A stretch of 64,000 nt of DNA from Deltaproteobacteria bacterium (GTDB lineage: Bacteria > Myxococcota_A > UBA796 > SXON01): NCBI GenBank assembly GCA_947445035.1, contig CANFCK010000009.1, positions 1-64,000 of the forward strand, written 5' to 3'. A program made the position numbers and the translations under genes. The notes under the pieces were generated by a model that was not told the origin of the DNA, ran no database searches, and saw only the letters and a list, made by a program, of their open reading frames with translations. Positions 47,212-58,692 of the stretch are shown one piece after another. Every line of letters starts with the position of its first letter. Position 1 is the stretch's first letter.

Positions 47212-47444
47212 TGCCGGTGCGTCGCCTGAAATCACTCGCCGAAGCCGAAGAATCAGTATGGATGGCTCGCGACGACGAGCGCCTCATCGCGACGATCCGC
47301 GAGGTCTGGCGCCTCGCCGACCGGATGTGCCCGCCCCGGTTTCCTCCGGGCGTGTACCGCCATCGCTCCATCGAAGCCGCCAATGCCCAGACCGCTGCGT
47401 GGGCGCGCGCCATCGAAGACGCAGGATCGTCGGCGTCCCGGTAG
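47211..47444 (+). CDS. Small partner of the nucleotidyltransferase
   Basis: 77-aa basic, helical protein: VRRLKSLAEAEESVWMARDD, then LIATIREVWRLADRMCPPRF and PPGVYRHRSIEAANAQTAAW. I do not recognise a family with certainty; the PPGVYRHRSIE pattern is, from memory, seen in small proteins next to nucleotidyltransferases. It starts by overlap with the transferase gene, so it is likely coupled. Possible antitoxin or accessory. Confidence 0.65.
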   Translation: MPVRRLKSLAEAEESVWMARDDERLIATIREVWRLADRMCPPRFPPGVYRHRSIEAANAQTAAWARAIEDAGSSASR

Positions 47445-47634
47445 ATCGACTGACCTCGGCGGGCCGTGCGCGTCGAAGCCCGGCCGTGGCGCCGTTGCGG
47501 GAGTCGATCAGTTCACAGGGGATTCCCTTCGAGGGGTGCTGCCGCGTGCGCCGACCATGGCTCTGCGGTCGCGAGCAGAGCGAGCGCGGCGTCGGCACCG
47601 CAGGCCAGCGTGGTGGCGGGTGCGTTGGCGTGAT

Positions 47635-50337
<2,703 letters not shown>

Positions 50338-50349
50338 GGCCGTTGCCTC

Positions 50350-51445
50350 TTACAGCGTGCAGGGGCGGCCATATGGCCACCCCGCTTCGCAGTTCACGAC
50401 CGCCGCCGAGCTCGGATACCCCTCGCACGCGTCACCGGTGGTGTCGGCCCCCCCGTCCTCGGCCTCGAACATGCCGGTCGCGCCGTACAAGGTATCGTTC
50501 GACGCCTCGTCGAAGAGCAGGTCCTGCTCGCTGTCGCCGCAGAGCTTGTCGTCGTCGGCTCCGCCGTGGATCTCGTCCGCGTCCGGACCGCCCGCAAGAT
50601 CATCCTGCCCGACCCCGCCATGGATGTAGTCCAAGCCCGGACCGCCGGACACGATGTCGTTCCCGCCGCTGCCGGTGATGATGTCGTTGCCCCCCTCGCC
50701 GAGGATGGTGTCGTTGCCCGACTCGCCGTCGATGGTGTCGTTGTCGGCGCCGCCGTAGATCAGGTCTGGTTCCGTGCCTCCGGAGATGGTGTCGTTGCCG
50801 CTGTCGCCGAAACAGGTGCCCCCCCCCATCGTCGCCGTACAGGGTGTCGACCCCGGACCCGCCGTGCAGCTCGTCGTCGCCGTCGCCGCCATAGAGCGTG
50901 TCTCCGTCGCCCTCCCCGTACAACACGTCGTGACCCTCGTCGCCGTCCAGGGTGTCGCCGCCATCGCCACCCCAGAAGAGCTCGGTATAGTCGTTGGCGC
51001 CGTAGGTCGAGCCGAGAATATCGTCCAATCCGGCGTACCCGAACGCCCGGACGGTCAGGTTGACGGCGCCCGTCGCCTCCATCCGGAGCGCGGTCACTAC
51101 GTCCCAGAAGCGGATCCAGTCGTTGAAGCTGCCGCCGAGCATGTCGAGGCCGGTAACGGGGCCGGTGCTGATGTTGTGCTCAAAGCAGAACGCGGCGCCC
51201 GTGTCCCCGTCCGTGCCCCAGACGCAGTACTCCTGAGCGCATGCCACATTGGTGGGGTCGTACACGGCGGTGACGGTCGAGGCGATGTTGTCACCCGTCG
51301 CCGTTAGCGTGCAGGTGATCACATCATTGGTGGCGTTGTAGCTGCAGATGGTCGTGCTGGGCGGCTGGCCGTTCGGGCAATCGGCGAAAGCCGGGGCCGC
51401 GGTCAGCGCGGCAAGTCCGAAGAGGAGACCGAGCCTGAGCGCCAC
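50350..51445 (-). pseudogene. RTX-repeat secreted protein interrupted at a C9 tract
   Basis: Read in one piece this is a 364-aa protein: signal MALRLGLLFGLAALTAAPAFA (GTG start), an about 150-residue domain with Cys pairs, then RTX-type calcium-binding nonapeptides (GGDGGDTLDGDEGHD, YGGDGDDELHGGSG, FGDSGNDTISGGTEPD, YGGADNDTIDGESGND) and a C-terminal Cys region. A single-base frame change occurs at the C9 run 50819-50827; removing one base restores the frame. The uninterrupted first frame would end at 50600 in nonsense sequence. A G9 run directly precedes the start codon (51446-51454). It could be phase-variable, a true pseudogene or a sequencing error. Confidence 0.75.
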
Positions 51446-51769
51446 GGGGGGGGGCGGGCGGTGAAAAGCGCATTACGAACCTAGACTATTTTGAGTTTAG
51501 TGGGCCCTTCTGGCACCCTTGGCGATCCTCCTGCGGCATCGGATCGCTAAGCGACTCGCGACACCGGGGCGTCGATCACTCCGGGCCGTGACATTTCGTG
51601 ACAGCGGCGGATTCGCCGGTCTGCGGCGGCACCTGCCCGTGCCGCAAGGGACATGGTGAGCGCGACGATGCACCGCTCGGATCGTCCGTCGGACCCGGGC
51701 CGCTGGGGCCGCCAGCGTTCGGCGCGGTCCGCCCTGGCCCACGTGCATATTGAATGATAATCATTCCAA
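51446..51769. other. Divergent intergenic region with Fur-like site
   Basis: About 324 bp with no convincing gene. It holds a G9 homopolymer next to the RTX start (51446-51454), an AT-rich stretch near 51470-51500 that may be a promoter for the minus-strand gene, and a Fur-box-like palindrome at the right end. Open antisense frames here lack coding character. Confidence 0.5.
51750..51768 (+). promoter_or_regulatory. Fur-box-like palindrome before the AAA ATPase gene
   Basis: ttgaatgataatcattcca has the perfect core GAATGATAATCATTC (51752-51766) and matches the 19-bp Fur consensus GATAATGATAATCATTATC at 13 positions, all in the centre. GATAAT within it lies 8 nt before the ATG and may be the -10. 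Confidence 0.6.
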
Positions 51770-52951
51770 ATGCACGGTCTCATCGATCGCGGCCTCTCCC
51801 GCCAGCTTGAGGAGGACCTCACGCAGTTCCCGGCGGTAGCGCTACTTGGACCGCGCCAGTGTGGGAAGAGCACGCTCGCTCGCCGGACCGTCGAGCGCCA
51901 CATCCAAAGCGGGGGCAGCGCCATCCTTCTGGACTTGGAGCGACCGTCCGACCGCGCCAAGCTCGCCGACCCGGAAACGTTCCTCCTCCGGCACGCCGAC
52001 GCGCTGGTCTGCCTCGATGAAGTCCAGCATGTCCCGGAGTTGTTTCCCGTCCTGCGGGCGCTCGTCGACCAGGACCGCCGGCCGGGACGCTTTTTGTTGT
52101 TGGGATCGGCCTCGCCCGCGCTGTTGCGCCAAGGGAACGAGACGTTGGCCGGCCGGTTGTCGGTGATCGAGTTGACCCCTTTTCTTCATGGCGAGGTGGT
52201 CACGACCGCTCGGGCCTCCGAGGCCGAACTGTGGCTCCGAGGCGGCTTTCCCGACAGCCTGCTTGCCAGGAGCGACGCCGCCAGTTTTCGCTGGCGCGAA
52301 CAATTCGTGCGTACCTTTCTCGAGCGAGACATTCCGCAGCTTGGCTTCCGCGTACCGGCCATGACGCTGTCCCGCTTCTGGCAGATGTGCGCGCACCTGC
52401 AGGGGCAGGTGGTCAACCTCTCGGCGCTGGGACGCGCGCTTGGCGAGAGTCACACCGCGGCGCGACACCACCTCGACATCCTGGAGGCGACCTATGTACT
52501 GCGCACGGTTCCAGCCCTCGAGGCCAATCTCGGAAAGCGTCTGGTCAAGGCGCCGAAGCTGTATCTCCGTGACAGCGGCCTGCTGCACGCGCTCCTCGGG
52601 CTCCACGACATGGACGCGCTGGCCGGGCACCCGGTCTACGGCGCCTCATGGGAGGGCTTCGTGGTGGAGCAGGTGCTCGCGCGAGCGCACGGCTGGTCCG
52701 CCTCGTACTATCGGACCGCCAAAGGCGACGAGCTCGACCTTGTCCTGTCCAAGCGCGGACGCGAGGTGGGCATCGAGGTGAGGGCCAACAGCGCCCCAAC
52801 GGTCAACCGCGGCTTCTGGACCGCGGTCGCCGACCTTGGCCTGCGCGAGGTGTATGTCGTGGCACCCGTGCGCCACGCCTTCCCGCTCGGTCAGGGTGTG
52901 GAGGCGATCTCGCTGGGCGGGCTGCTCGACCGGCTCGACAGCTCCGGGTAA
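51770..52951 (+). CDS. AAA ATPase with DUF4143-like C terminus
   Basis: 393-aa protein. Walker A ALLGPRQCGKST (about 25-36), an acidic VCLDEVQHVPELFPVLR Walker B, sensor-like LLLGSASPALL, a winged-helix-like region (SFRWREQFVRTFLERDIPQL) and the DUF4143-type nuclease-like tail (AKGDELDLVLSKRGREVGIEVRAN with D/E-x-K character). Many such ATPases are orphan genes of unknown function, often in accessory DNA. The Fur-like site directly ahead suggests iron control. It overlaps the end of the GST-like gene by 61 bp (convergent). Confidence 0.85.
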   Translation: MHGLIDRGLSRQLEEDLTQFPAVALLGPRQCGKSTLARRTVERHIQSGGSAILLDLERPSDRAKLADPETFLLRHADALVCLDEVQHVPELFPVLRALVDQDRRPGRFLLLGSASPALLRQGNETLAGRLSVIELTPFLHGEVVTTARASEAELWLRGGFPDSLLARSDAASFRWREQFVRTFLERDIPQLGFRVPAMTLSRFWQMCAHLQGQVVNLSALGRALGESHTAARHHLDILEATYVLRTVPALEANLGKRLVKAPKLYLRDSGLLHALLGLHDMDALAGHPVYGASWEGFVVEQVLARAHGWSASYYRTAKGDELDLVLSKRGREVGIEVRANSAPTVNRGFWTAVADLGLREVYVVAPVRHAFPLGQGVEAISLGGLLDRLDSSG

Positions 52952-53664
52952 TACCGCCGTCGCATCCCATCCACATACGAGAGCAGCTTCTGATCCGATG
53001 CCGCCTGCTTCTGAGGCGTGTCCACCGGGTAGTCCTGGAGCTGCCAGAGGAAGCTCGACACCGTCGCGTCGAACGAGCTGGGCTCCTCCCCGAAAAGATA
53101 GGGACCGACGAGCAGGTCACGCACGGCGGCGACGTCCGCGATGACCTGGGCGGAGGCGGTCCCGCGATCGTGCCGGCCTGACCCCTGGAGCCAGTTGGCC
53201 TTGCGCAGCTGCGAACGGATCCGCCGGAGGAGCAGCGGCCCGACCAGCGGCGGCATGTGGGGCGAGAACGCCGCGACCTGCGCTGGCCAGCCGTCTTCCT
53301 CCAGCCAGCGGAAGCGCACGGAGTGGAAGTAGGTGGCCTCCTCCATCATCCGGCGCAGGGCGTGTCCGGTTGCACGTTTTTCAGGCGTCAGGTGGTCATC
53401 GAGCCGGATGTCGTGGCGCGCGGAGAGGGCCTCGATGATGAGCTGGGAATCGCCCATTTTACGGCCGTCGAGCTCGATGTACGGAACTTTCCCCTTTGGC
53501 GCGCGGAAGGGATTTCCCCCCCGATATTCGTGGGGAAGGCCGGCCATCCGGAGCCAGGTCAACAGCTTCAAGACGAAGGGGCTCACGGTCGGCATGCCCC
53601 ACGCGCCGAAGGTGCCGTAGACGACGAGGGGAGGCGAGGCAGCGACGGCGGTGGGGTCGGACAT
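52891..53664 (-). CDS. Glutathione S-transferase-like (metaxin/Faxc-type) protein
   Basis: 257-aa protein with a thioredoxin-like GST_N domain (VVYGTFGAWGMPTVSPFVLK, then KVPYIELDGRKMGDSQLIIEAL, with the cis-Pro) and a helical C-terminal domain (ASAQVIADVAAVRDLLVGPY, FGEEPSSFDATVSSFLW). It looks most like the metaxin/Faxc branch rather than classic GSTs. Glutathione binding is likely; substrate unknown. It starts 9 bp after the DoxX stop (53674) and forms an operon with it. Confidence 0.82.
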   Translation of the reverse strand: MSDPTAVAASPPLVVYGTFGAWGMPTVSPFVLKLLTWLRMAGLPHEYRGGNPFRAPKGKVPYIELDGRKMGDSQLIIEALSARHDIRLDDHLTPEKRATGHALRRMMEEATYFHSVRFRWLEEDGWPAQVAAFSPHMPPLVGPLLLRRIRSQLRKANWLQGSGRHDRGTASAQVIADVAAVRDLLVGPYLFGEEPSSFDATVSSFLWQLQDYPVDTPQKQAASDQKLLSYVDGMRRRYYPELSSRSSSPPSEIASTP

Positions 53665-53673
53665 CGACGAGGG

Positions 53674-54039
53674 CTATCCCAGCCGGCGCGTCGTCCACCA
53701 CACCCAGGTGATCAGGACGAGTTGTAGCGGAAGACGTAGGTACAGACCCCACAAAGGCACACTGGGGAAGCGTTCCGGGTGGAGCGCCATGTTCAGGTTC
53801 GCAGGGAAGACCGCCACCAGCAGGGCGATGAGCCCAAGTCCAGTGTAGTACCTCGTGAAAGGGACGAGAATACCCACGCCGCCGAGCACCTCGAAGACCC
53901 CGCTCGCGTTGACCAGGAGCAGGTGCGCCGGCAGGTAGTCCGGCATCATCGACAGGTAGAACTTCGGATTCACGAAGTGGTTCACGCCGCCGGCGATGAA
54001 GAAGAGCGCGAGGACGCCGAGGGAGAGGAGCAGGAGCAT
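53674..54039 (-). CDS. DoxX-family membrane protein
   Basis: 121-aa protein with four hydrophobic helices (LLLLSLGVLALFFIAGGVNH, VFEVLGGVGILVPF, GLIALLVAVFPANLNM, LPLQLVLITWVWW) and NHFVNPKFYLSMMPDYLPAH between helices 1 and 2, typical of DoxX-like membrane proteins. In other bacteria DoxX proteins relate to redox or thiol stress. TAGCCC-N6 precedes the ATG, back to back with the asparaginase promoter. Confidence 0.85.
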   Translation of the reverse strand: MLLLLSLGVLALFFIAGGVNHFVNPKFYLSMMPDYLPAHLLLVNASGVFEVLGGVGILVPFTRYYTGLGLIALLVAVFPANLNMALHPERFPSVPLWGLYLRLPLQLVLITWVWWTTRRLG

Positions 54040-54045
54040 GGGCGT

Positions 54046-54051
54046 GGGCTA
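54046..54051 (-). promoter_or_regulatory. -10-like TAGCCC, N6 before doxX ATG
   Basis: TAGCCC followed by six nucleotides and the ATG at 54039. It overlaps by 2 bp the plus-strand TAACGT (54050-54055) in front of the asparaginase gene, so the promoters are interlocked. Confidence 0.4.
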
Positions 54052-54059
54052 ACGTTACA

Positions 54060-55064
54060 TTGCCGCCGTCGAACCCCTCCGTGAAGCCCCGCATCCACAT
54101 CCTCTCGACCGGCGGCACGCTGGGCATGCTCCGGGGTGATCCCGGTCCGCTGGCTCCTTCTGAGGTGGCGGGGGATGTGCTGCGCTACGTCGCGGGGCTC
54201 GAATCCGAGGTGGACCTGACCGCCGAGGCGCTCTGGAACCTCGACAGCTCGGACATGGGTCCGGAGCACTGGTCGCGACTGGCGGTTACGATAGCCTCAC
54301 GGCTCCGTGATGTTGATGGCGTCGTGGTGCTGCATGGTACCGACACGATGGCGTGGACGGCGGCGGCGCTTTCGTTTGCGTTGAGCGGGCTGCCAAACCC
54401 GGTCGTCCTCACCGGGGCTCAGCGTCCAATCGCGTGGGTGCGCACCGACGCCCGTCAGAACGTGGTCCACAGCGTGCTGTGCGCGGCCATGCCGATTCCC
54501 GAGGTGTGCGTGTACTTCGGGCGCTGGCTGTTCCGCGGCAACCGCGTCAGCAAGACCAGCATCGAGAGCTACGAAGCCTTCGAGTCCCCAGATTGCCCGC
54601 CGCTCATCGAGATGGGTGTCGAGGTTCGGCACATCGAGCCGGCGCGGCCTGCCGGCGGCGCTCTCCGGGTGGATGCGCGCTTCGACAGCGCTGTGGCCAT
54701 CGTTCCCGTGATCCCTGGGTCGGACGGGCGAAGTTTGGATGCAGCGGTTGCGCAGGGGCTGCGCGGGGTCGTGGTCCAAGCTTTTGGGTCGGGGAATGTC
54801 CCCCAGGCAGGTTGGCCGGCCGCGATTCGCCGCGCCGTGGATGCTGGCCTCCAGGTGGTGGTGCACAGCCAGTGTCTTCGCGGCCACGTCCAGTTGGACG
54901 CCTACCAAGGTGGGCGCGCGGCGCTCGATGCGGGAGCGTTCGGCTCGGGGGCGATGACCTTGGAGTGCGCGACGGTGAAGCTGATGCACGGTCTGGGAAT
55001 CGGACTCCGGGGCGCCGCACTTCGCGCCTGGTACGCCACCGACCTCGCTGGGGAGGGGGCCTGA
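54060..55064 (+). CDS. L-asparaginase-like amidohydrolase (type I)
   Basis: 334-aa asparaginase: HILSTGGTLGML with the nucleophile Thr in TGGT, VVVLHGTDTMAWTAAALSFA with the second catalytic Thr-Asp pair, VVLTGAQRP, and C-terminal CATVKLMHGLG. Converts asparagine (or glutamine/related amides) to the acid. The start is TTG 54060 (TAACGT 4 nt ahead) or GTG 54081. Its stop overlaps the TetR gene (TGATG). It resembles cytoplasmic type I enzymes; no signal peptide is seen. Confidence 0.88.
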   Translation: MPPSNPSVKPRIHILSTGGTLGMLRGDPGPLAPSEVAGDVLRYVAGLESEVDLTAEALWNLDSSDMGPEHWSRLAVTIASRLRDVDGVVVLHGTDTMAWTAAALSFALSGLPNPVVLTGAQRPIAWVRTDARQNVVHSVLCAAMPIPEVCVYFGRWLFRGNRVSKTSIESYEAFESPDCPPLIEMGVEVRHIEPARPAGGALRVDARFDSAVAIVPVIPGSDGRSLDAAVAQGLRGVVVQAFGSGNVPQAGWPAAIRRAVDAGLQVVVHSQCLRGHVQLDAYQGGRAALDAGAFGSGAMTLECATVKLMHGLGIGLRGAALRAWYATDLAGEGA

Positions 55065-55666
55065 TGGCACGCGCGCAGTCCCTCGCGCCGGCGGAGCGCC
55101 GTGCCAGCCTCCTCGCCGCCGCCCGACAAGTTTTCGCGGCCCGCGGGTACCACGGCGCCAGCGTGTCCGATCTCATCGAGGCCGCCGGGGTGGCGCGGGG
55201 CACCTTTTACAACCACTTCGAGTCAAAACGCGACGTTTTCGCGGCGGTGCTGGTCGAGCTGATGTTGGAGGTGACCGCTTCGGTCGCTCCGATTCACGTC
55301 GAGCGGCCGATCCCCCCGCAAGTGCTCGCCAATCTCCGCTCGATCACCTGCGGTCTGGCTCGCGACGGCGACGCCGCGCGCATCTTGTTCACCGACGCGC
55401 TGTCGGTGGATGCCGAAGGCGAAGAAGCGCTGGCGGCGTTCTATGGCCATGCCGTCGATCGCATCGAGCGCGCCTTGCAGATGGGGCAGTCGCTCGGCAT
55501 CGTGCGGCATGGGGAAACCCGGCAGACGGCGCGTTGCCTGCTCGGCCTTTTGAAGGAGCCGGTGGTCCAGGCGCGGCTGGCGCGTGAGCCGCTCGACGCG
55601 AACGCGGTCGCTGACGCCATCTTCGGGCTACTCTCGTGGGGACTGCTGGTGCGCGGAGCGGCCTGA
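55064..55666 (+). CDS. TetR-family transcriptional regulator
   Basis: 200-aa regulator: LLAAARQVFAARGYHGASVS and DLIEAAGVARGTFYNHFESK form the N-terminal helix-turn-helix (about 15-60), and a ligand-binding alpha domain follows. The ATG overlaps the asparaginase stop, so the operon likely includes both; the regulator may control it or the nearby envelope genes. Ligand unknown. Confidence 0.9.
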   Translation: MARAQSLAPAERRASLLAAARQVFAARGYHGASVSDLIEAAGVARGTFYNHFESKRDVFAAVLVELMLEVTASVAPIHVERPIPPQVLANLRSITCGLARDGDAARILFTDALSVDAEGEEALAAFYGHAVDRIERALQMGQSLGIVRHGETRQTARCLLGLLKEPVVQARLAREPLDANAVADAIFGLLSWGLLVRGAA

Positions 55667-55682
55667 TGCGCGGGGGCGGATC

Positions 55683-55835
55683 ATGGCTGTCGGCTCCATC
55701 GCGCTGGACGCCATCCGCGCGCTGAACCAGGAGCACGACGCGTACACCGGCCACGGTCGCGCCCAGGGCGCCCGCTACTGGACCGCGCCGGAGTGGGGCG
55801 CCGAGGTTGAGGAGGCGGCGGGCTGGGCGCCGTGA
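55683..55835 (+). CDS. Short hypothetical protein
   Basis: A 50-residue frame (AVGSIALDAIRALNQEHDAY..., ending EEAAGWAP) lies between the TetR gene and lysS. Codon use is GC-rich, but there is no homology that I recognise and no strong ribosome binding site. It might be a spurious frame. Confidence 0.3.
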   Translation: MAVGSIALDAIRALNQEHDAYTGHGRAQGARYWTAPEWGAEVEEAAGWAP

Positions 55836-55837
55836 GT

Positions 55838-55843
55838 TAGCCG
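55838..55843 (+). promoter_or_regulatory. -10-like TAGCCG, N7 before lysS ATG
   Basis: TAGCCG followed by seven nucleotides and the ATG of lysS at 55851. Same pattern as upstream of prfB. Confidence 0.4.
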
Positions 55844-55850
55844 CCGCCCT

Positions 55851-57311
55851 ATGTACACCTTCGACCCCGAGCGCCTCGCCAAGCTCGAAGCCCTCCGCGC
55901 CGAGGGCATCAACCCCTATCCGACCGGGCGCGCCCCCAATCTATCGGCCACCGAAGCGCATAAGCTCGGAGAGGGCCGCGAGACGACGGAGGCGCTCGCC
56001 GAGCTTGGCGCCGACTTCCGGGTGGCGGGGCGGTTGATGTTCAAGAACGACATGGGCAAGGCTGGTTTTGGGCGGGTGCTCGACCGGAGCGGTCGGCTGC
56101 AGGTCTACGTGAAGAAGGACCTTGTCGGCGAATGCGACTTCGCGGTGTGGAAGAAGCTCGATCTGGGCGACCACGTCGAGGTGGAAGGGTCGTTGATGCG
56201 CACCCGGACCGGCGAGCTTTCCCTCCAGGCTCGGTCGCTCCGGCTCGGCGCCAAGTGCATCCGTTCGTTGCCCGACAAGTGGCACGGAATCGAGGATCCC
56301 GAGGTACGCCGCCGCCAGCGCTACCTGGATCTCTTCGTCAACGAGGAGGCGCGTGACACCTTCGTCAAGCGCAGCCGCATCGTCAGGTACATCCGCGAGT
56401 TCTTCGAGGCGCGCCAGTTTCTCGAAGTCGAGACGCCGATGATGCACGCCATCCCGGGCGGCGCCACCGCTCGGCCGTTTGTCACCCACCACAACGCGCT
56501 GGACATGGAGCTGTTTCTCCGCGTCGCGCCCGAGCTGTACCTGAAGCGGCTCATCGTCGGCGGCCTGGACCGGGTCTTCGAGATCAACCGCAACTTCCGC
56601 AACGAGGGCATCGACGCGACCCACAACCCTGAGTTCACGATGCTCGAGTTCTACCAGGCGTACGCCACCTGGGAAGACCTCGTCGAGCTGACCGAGGAGC
56701 TCATCGCTGGCCTCGTCCAGGAGCTACACCACAGCGACTCCCTGACCTATCAGGGTCGTGAGATCTCATTCGCTCGACCCTTCCGTCGCAGCGGCTACGA
56801 CGAGCTGGTAGCGGATGCGCTGGGCGTCTCGACCGACGCCGTCCACGACCTGGCCCAGCTCCGCGCTGCGATCGGTCCGACAGCCCCTGCCACGCTTGGC
56901 GCGTGCTGGGAGCGGGTCTTCGACGAAAAGGTCGAGGCCACGCTCGTCAACCCCACCTTCGTCACGCGCTTTCCAGTGGAAATCTCTCCGTTGGCCCGCC
57001 GAAACGAACTCGAACCCGAGATCGCCGACCGCTTTGAGTTGTTCATCGCGGGTCGTGAGATTGCCAACGCGTTCAACGAGCTCAACGATCCGGTGGACCA
57101 GGCCGAGCGCTTCCTGCACCAGGTCCGCGCCAAGGACGCCGGCAATCACGAGGCGATGCACTTCGACGCGGACTACATCGACGCGCTGTGTTTCGGCATG
57201 CCGCCGACGGCGGGTGAGGGGCTCGGCATCGACCGGCTGGTGATGTTGTTGACCGACACCGCCAGCATCCGCGATGTGATTCTGTTTCCGACGCTCCGGG
57301 GGCGGGGATAG
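55851..57311 (+). CDS. lysS: Lysyl-tRNA synthetase (class II)
   Basis: 486-aa LysS: N-terminal OB-fold anticodon domain ([37 protein letters not shown]), then the class II core with motif 2 [20 protein letters not shown], an ELTEELI region and motif 3 [13 protein letters not shown]. It charges tRNA-Lys. The core is shorter in its insertion than in E. coli, still normal for bacteria. It heads an operon-like run into the lipoprotein and outer-membrane genes. Confidence 0.95.
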   Translation: MYTFDPERLAKLEALRAEGINPYPTGRAPNLSATEAHKLGEGRETTEALAELGADFRVAGRLMFKNDMGKAGFGRVLDRSGRLQVYVKKDLVGECDFAVWKKLDLGDHVEVEGSLMRTRTGELSLQARSLRLGAKCIRSLPDKWHGIEDPEVRRRQRYLDLFVNEEARDTFVKRSRIVRYIREFFEARQFLEVETPMMHAIPGGATARPFVTHHNALDMELFLRVAPELYLKRLIVGGLDRVFEINRNFRNEGIDATHNPEFTMLEFYQAYATWEDLVELTEELIAGLVQELHHSDSLTYQGREISFARPFRRSGYDELVADALGVSTDAVHDLAQLRAAIGPTAPATLGACWERVFDEKVEATLVNPTFVTRFPVEISPLARRNELEPEIADRFELFIAGREIANAFNELNDPVDQAERFLHQVRAKDAGNHEAMHFDADYIDALCFGMPPTAGEGLGIDRLVMLLTDTASIRDVILFPTLRGRG

Positions 57312-57387
57312 GCGGGTTGGCAGGCTGTCGCGGATCGTCAGGGTTCTGACCGGGCTGGGGCCGATGGGTTACCCGCCGACCCGCCGG

Positions 57388-58692
57388 ATGGACTTCGAAC
57401 TCCTCATCGCCCTGAGCCATTTGCGCTCGCGCCGTCAGGACGCGGGGGTCTCGCTCATCGCAGTTCTCTCGGTCTTCGGCGTCACCCTCGGGGTGGGCGT
57501 GCTGATCGTCGTGCTCTCGGTGATGGAGGGTTTCGAGATCGATCTGCGGAAGAAGATACTCGGCAACCAGGCGCACCTTTTGGTTCTGGCCTACGGTGGG
57601 CCCCTCGAAGAACCCTCGGCGATCGCCCACAAAGTGGCCGCCCTCGAAGATGTGCAGGCGGTAACGCCGTTTTCTTATGCCGAGGTCATGGTGCGCAGCA
57701 CCTACGGGGTGTCCGGCGCCATCCTCAAGGGCATCGACCCCGATCGTGCGCTCGCCGTCAACGACGTCGCCCATGACATCGAGGTCGGCCCGCGGGGTGA
57801 ACCGGCCAACGATGACGAGCGCGCGGCCATCGTGCGCACGTTGCACACGCCCCTGCCGGCGCTGGCGCAAGACATCGGCGACGACGAGGTGATCCCTGGG
57901 ATCATCCTCGGCTCTGGCCTTGCTGAAGTGCTGCGCGTCTACCCCGGCGACAAGGTCCACGTCATCAACCCCATCGGCACGCAGACCGGACCGATGGGAA
58001 TTCCGATCCCCACCACGCGCACCTTCCGCGTCACCGCGCTGGTGCACTCGGGCATGTACGAGTACGACACCAAGTGGAGCTACATCACCCTTGGCGACGC
58101 GCAGGAGTTCATGTCGCTCGGCACCTCCGCCACCGGTCTCGAAGTTCGGGTGCATGAAGGGCGCATCTGGGACGTGATGGACGCGTCGGAGGCGGTCGAG
58201 ATGACCTTGGGGCCGAAGTATTACACGCGGAACTGGCTCACGATGAATGAGGCCCTATTTCAGGCGTTGGCACTTGAAAAATGGGTGATGGGTATCATCC
58301 TGGCGCAGATTGTGTCGGTGGCGGCCCTGGGCATCGTGACCAACCTCATCGTGATGGTCGTGACGCGCGGTCGGGAAATCTCGATCCTCCGGGCGATGGG
58401 GGCCACGTCATCGATGTTGCGGAAGATCTTTGTCATCGAGGGGCTCACGGTTGGGCTGGTCGGCACCAGCCTGGGCGTGGCGCTCGGGTTAGCGAGCTGC
58501 GCCGTCCTGTCCCGCTACAAATACCCGCTCGATACCAACGTGTACTACATCGACTCACTCCCAGTCGTCGTCGTCCCCGCCACGGTGGCCCTCGTCGCCG
58601 TCGGGGCGGTCGTCGTCTGCTTTTTGGCGACGTTGTACCCGTCTTCCCGGGCGGCCTCGCTCCATCCTGTCGACGGGCTGCGGTACGAGTGA
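57388..58692 (+). CDS. lolC: Lipoprotein-releasing ABC permease LolC/LolE
   Basis: 434-aa permease with the LolC/E start MDFELLIALSHLRSRRQDA, a first helix (VSLIAVLSVFGVTLGVGVLI), a large periplasmic domain, and three C-terminal helices (MGIILAQIVSVAALGIVTNL, then TREISIL-like segment GREISILRAMGATSS). ATG 57364 would add eight residues. Single LolCE-type permeases form a homodimer with LolD to extract lipoproteins from the inner membrane. AT-rich codons at 58246-58290 stand out. It overlaps lolD by TGATG. Confidence 0.9.
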   Translation: MDFELLIALSHLRSRRQDAGVSLIAVLSVFGVTLGVGVLIVVLSVMEGFEIDLRKKILGNQAHLLVLAYGGPLEEPSAIAHKVAALEDVQAVTPFSYAEVMVRSTYGVSGAILKGIDPDRALAVNDVAHDIEVGPRGEPANDDERAAIVRTLHTPLPALAQDIGDDEVIPGIILGSGLAEVLRVYPGDKVHVINPIGTQTGPMGIPIPTTRTFRVTALVHSGMYEYDTKWSYITLGDAQEFMSLGTSATGLEVRVHEGRIWDVMDASEAVEMTLGPKYYTRNWLTMNEALFQALALEKWVMGIILAQIVSVAALGIVTNLIVMVVTRGREISILRAMGATSSMLRKIFVIEGLTVGLVGTSLGVALGLASCAVLSRYKYPLDTNVYYIDSLPVVVVPATVALVAVGAVVVCFLATLYPSSRAASLHPVDGLRYE

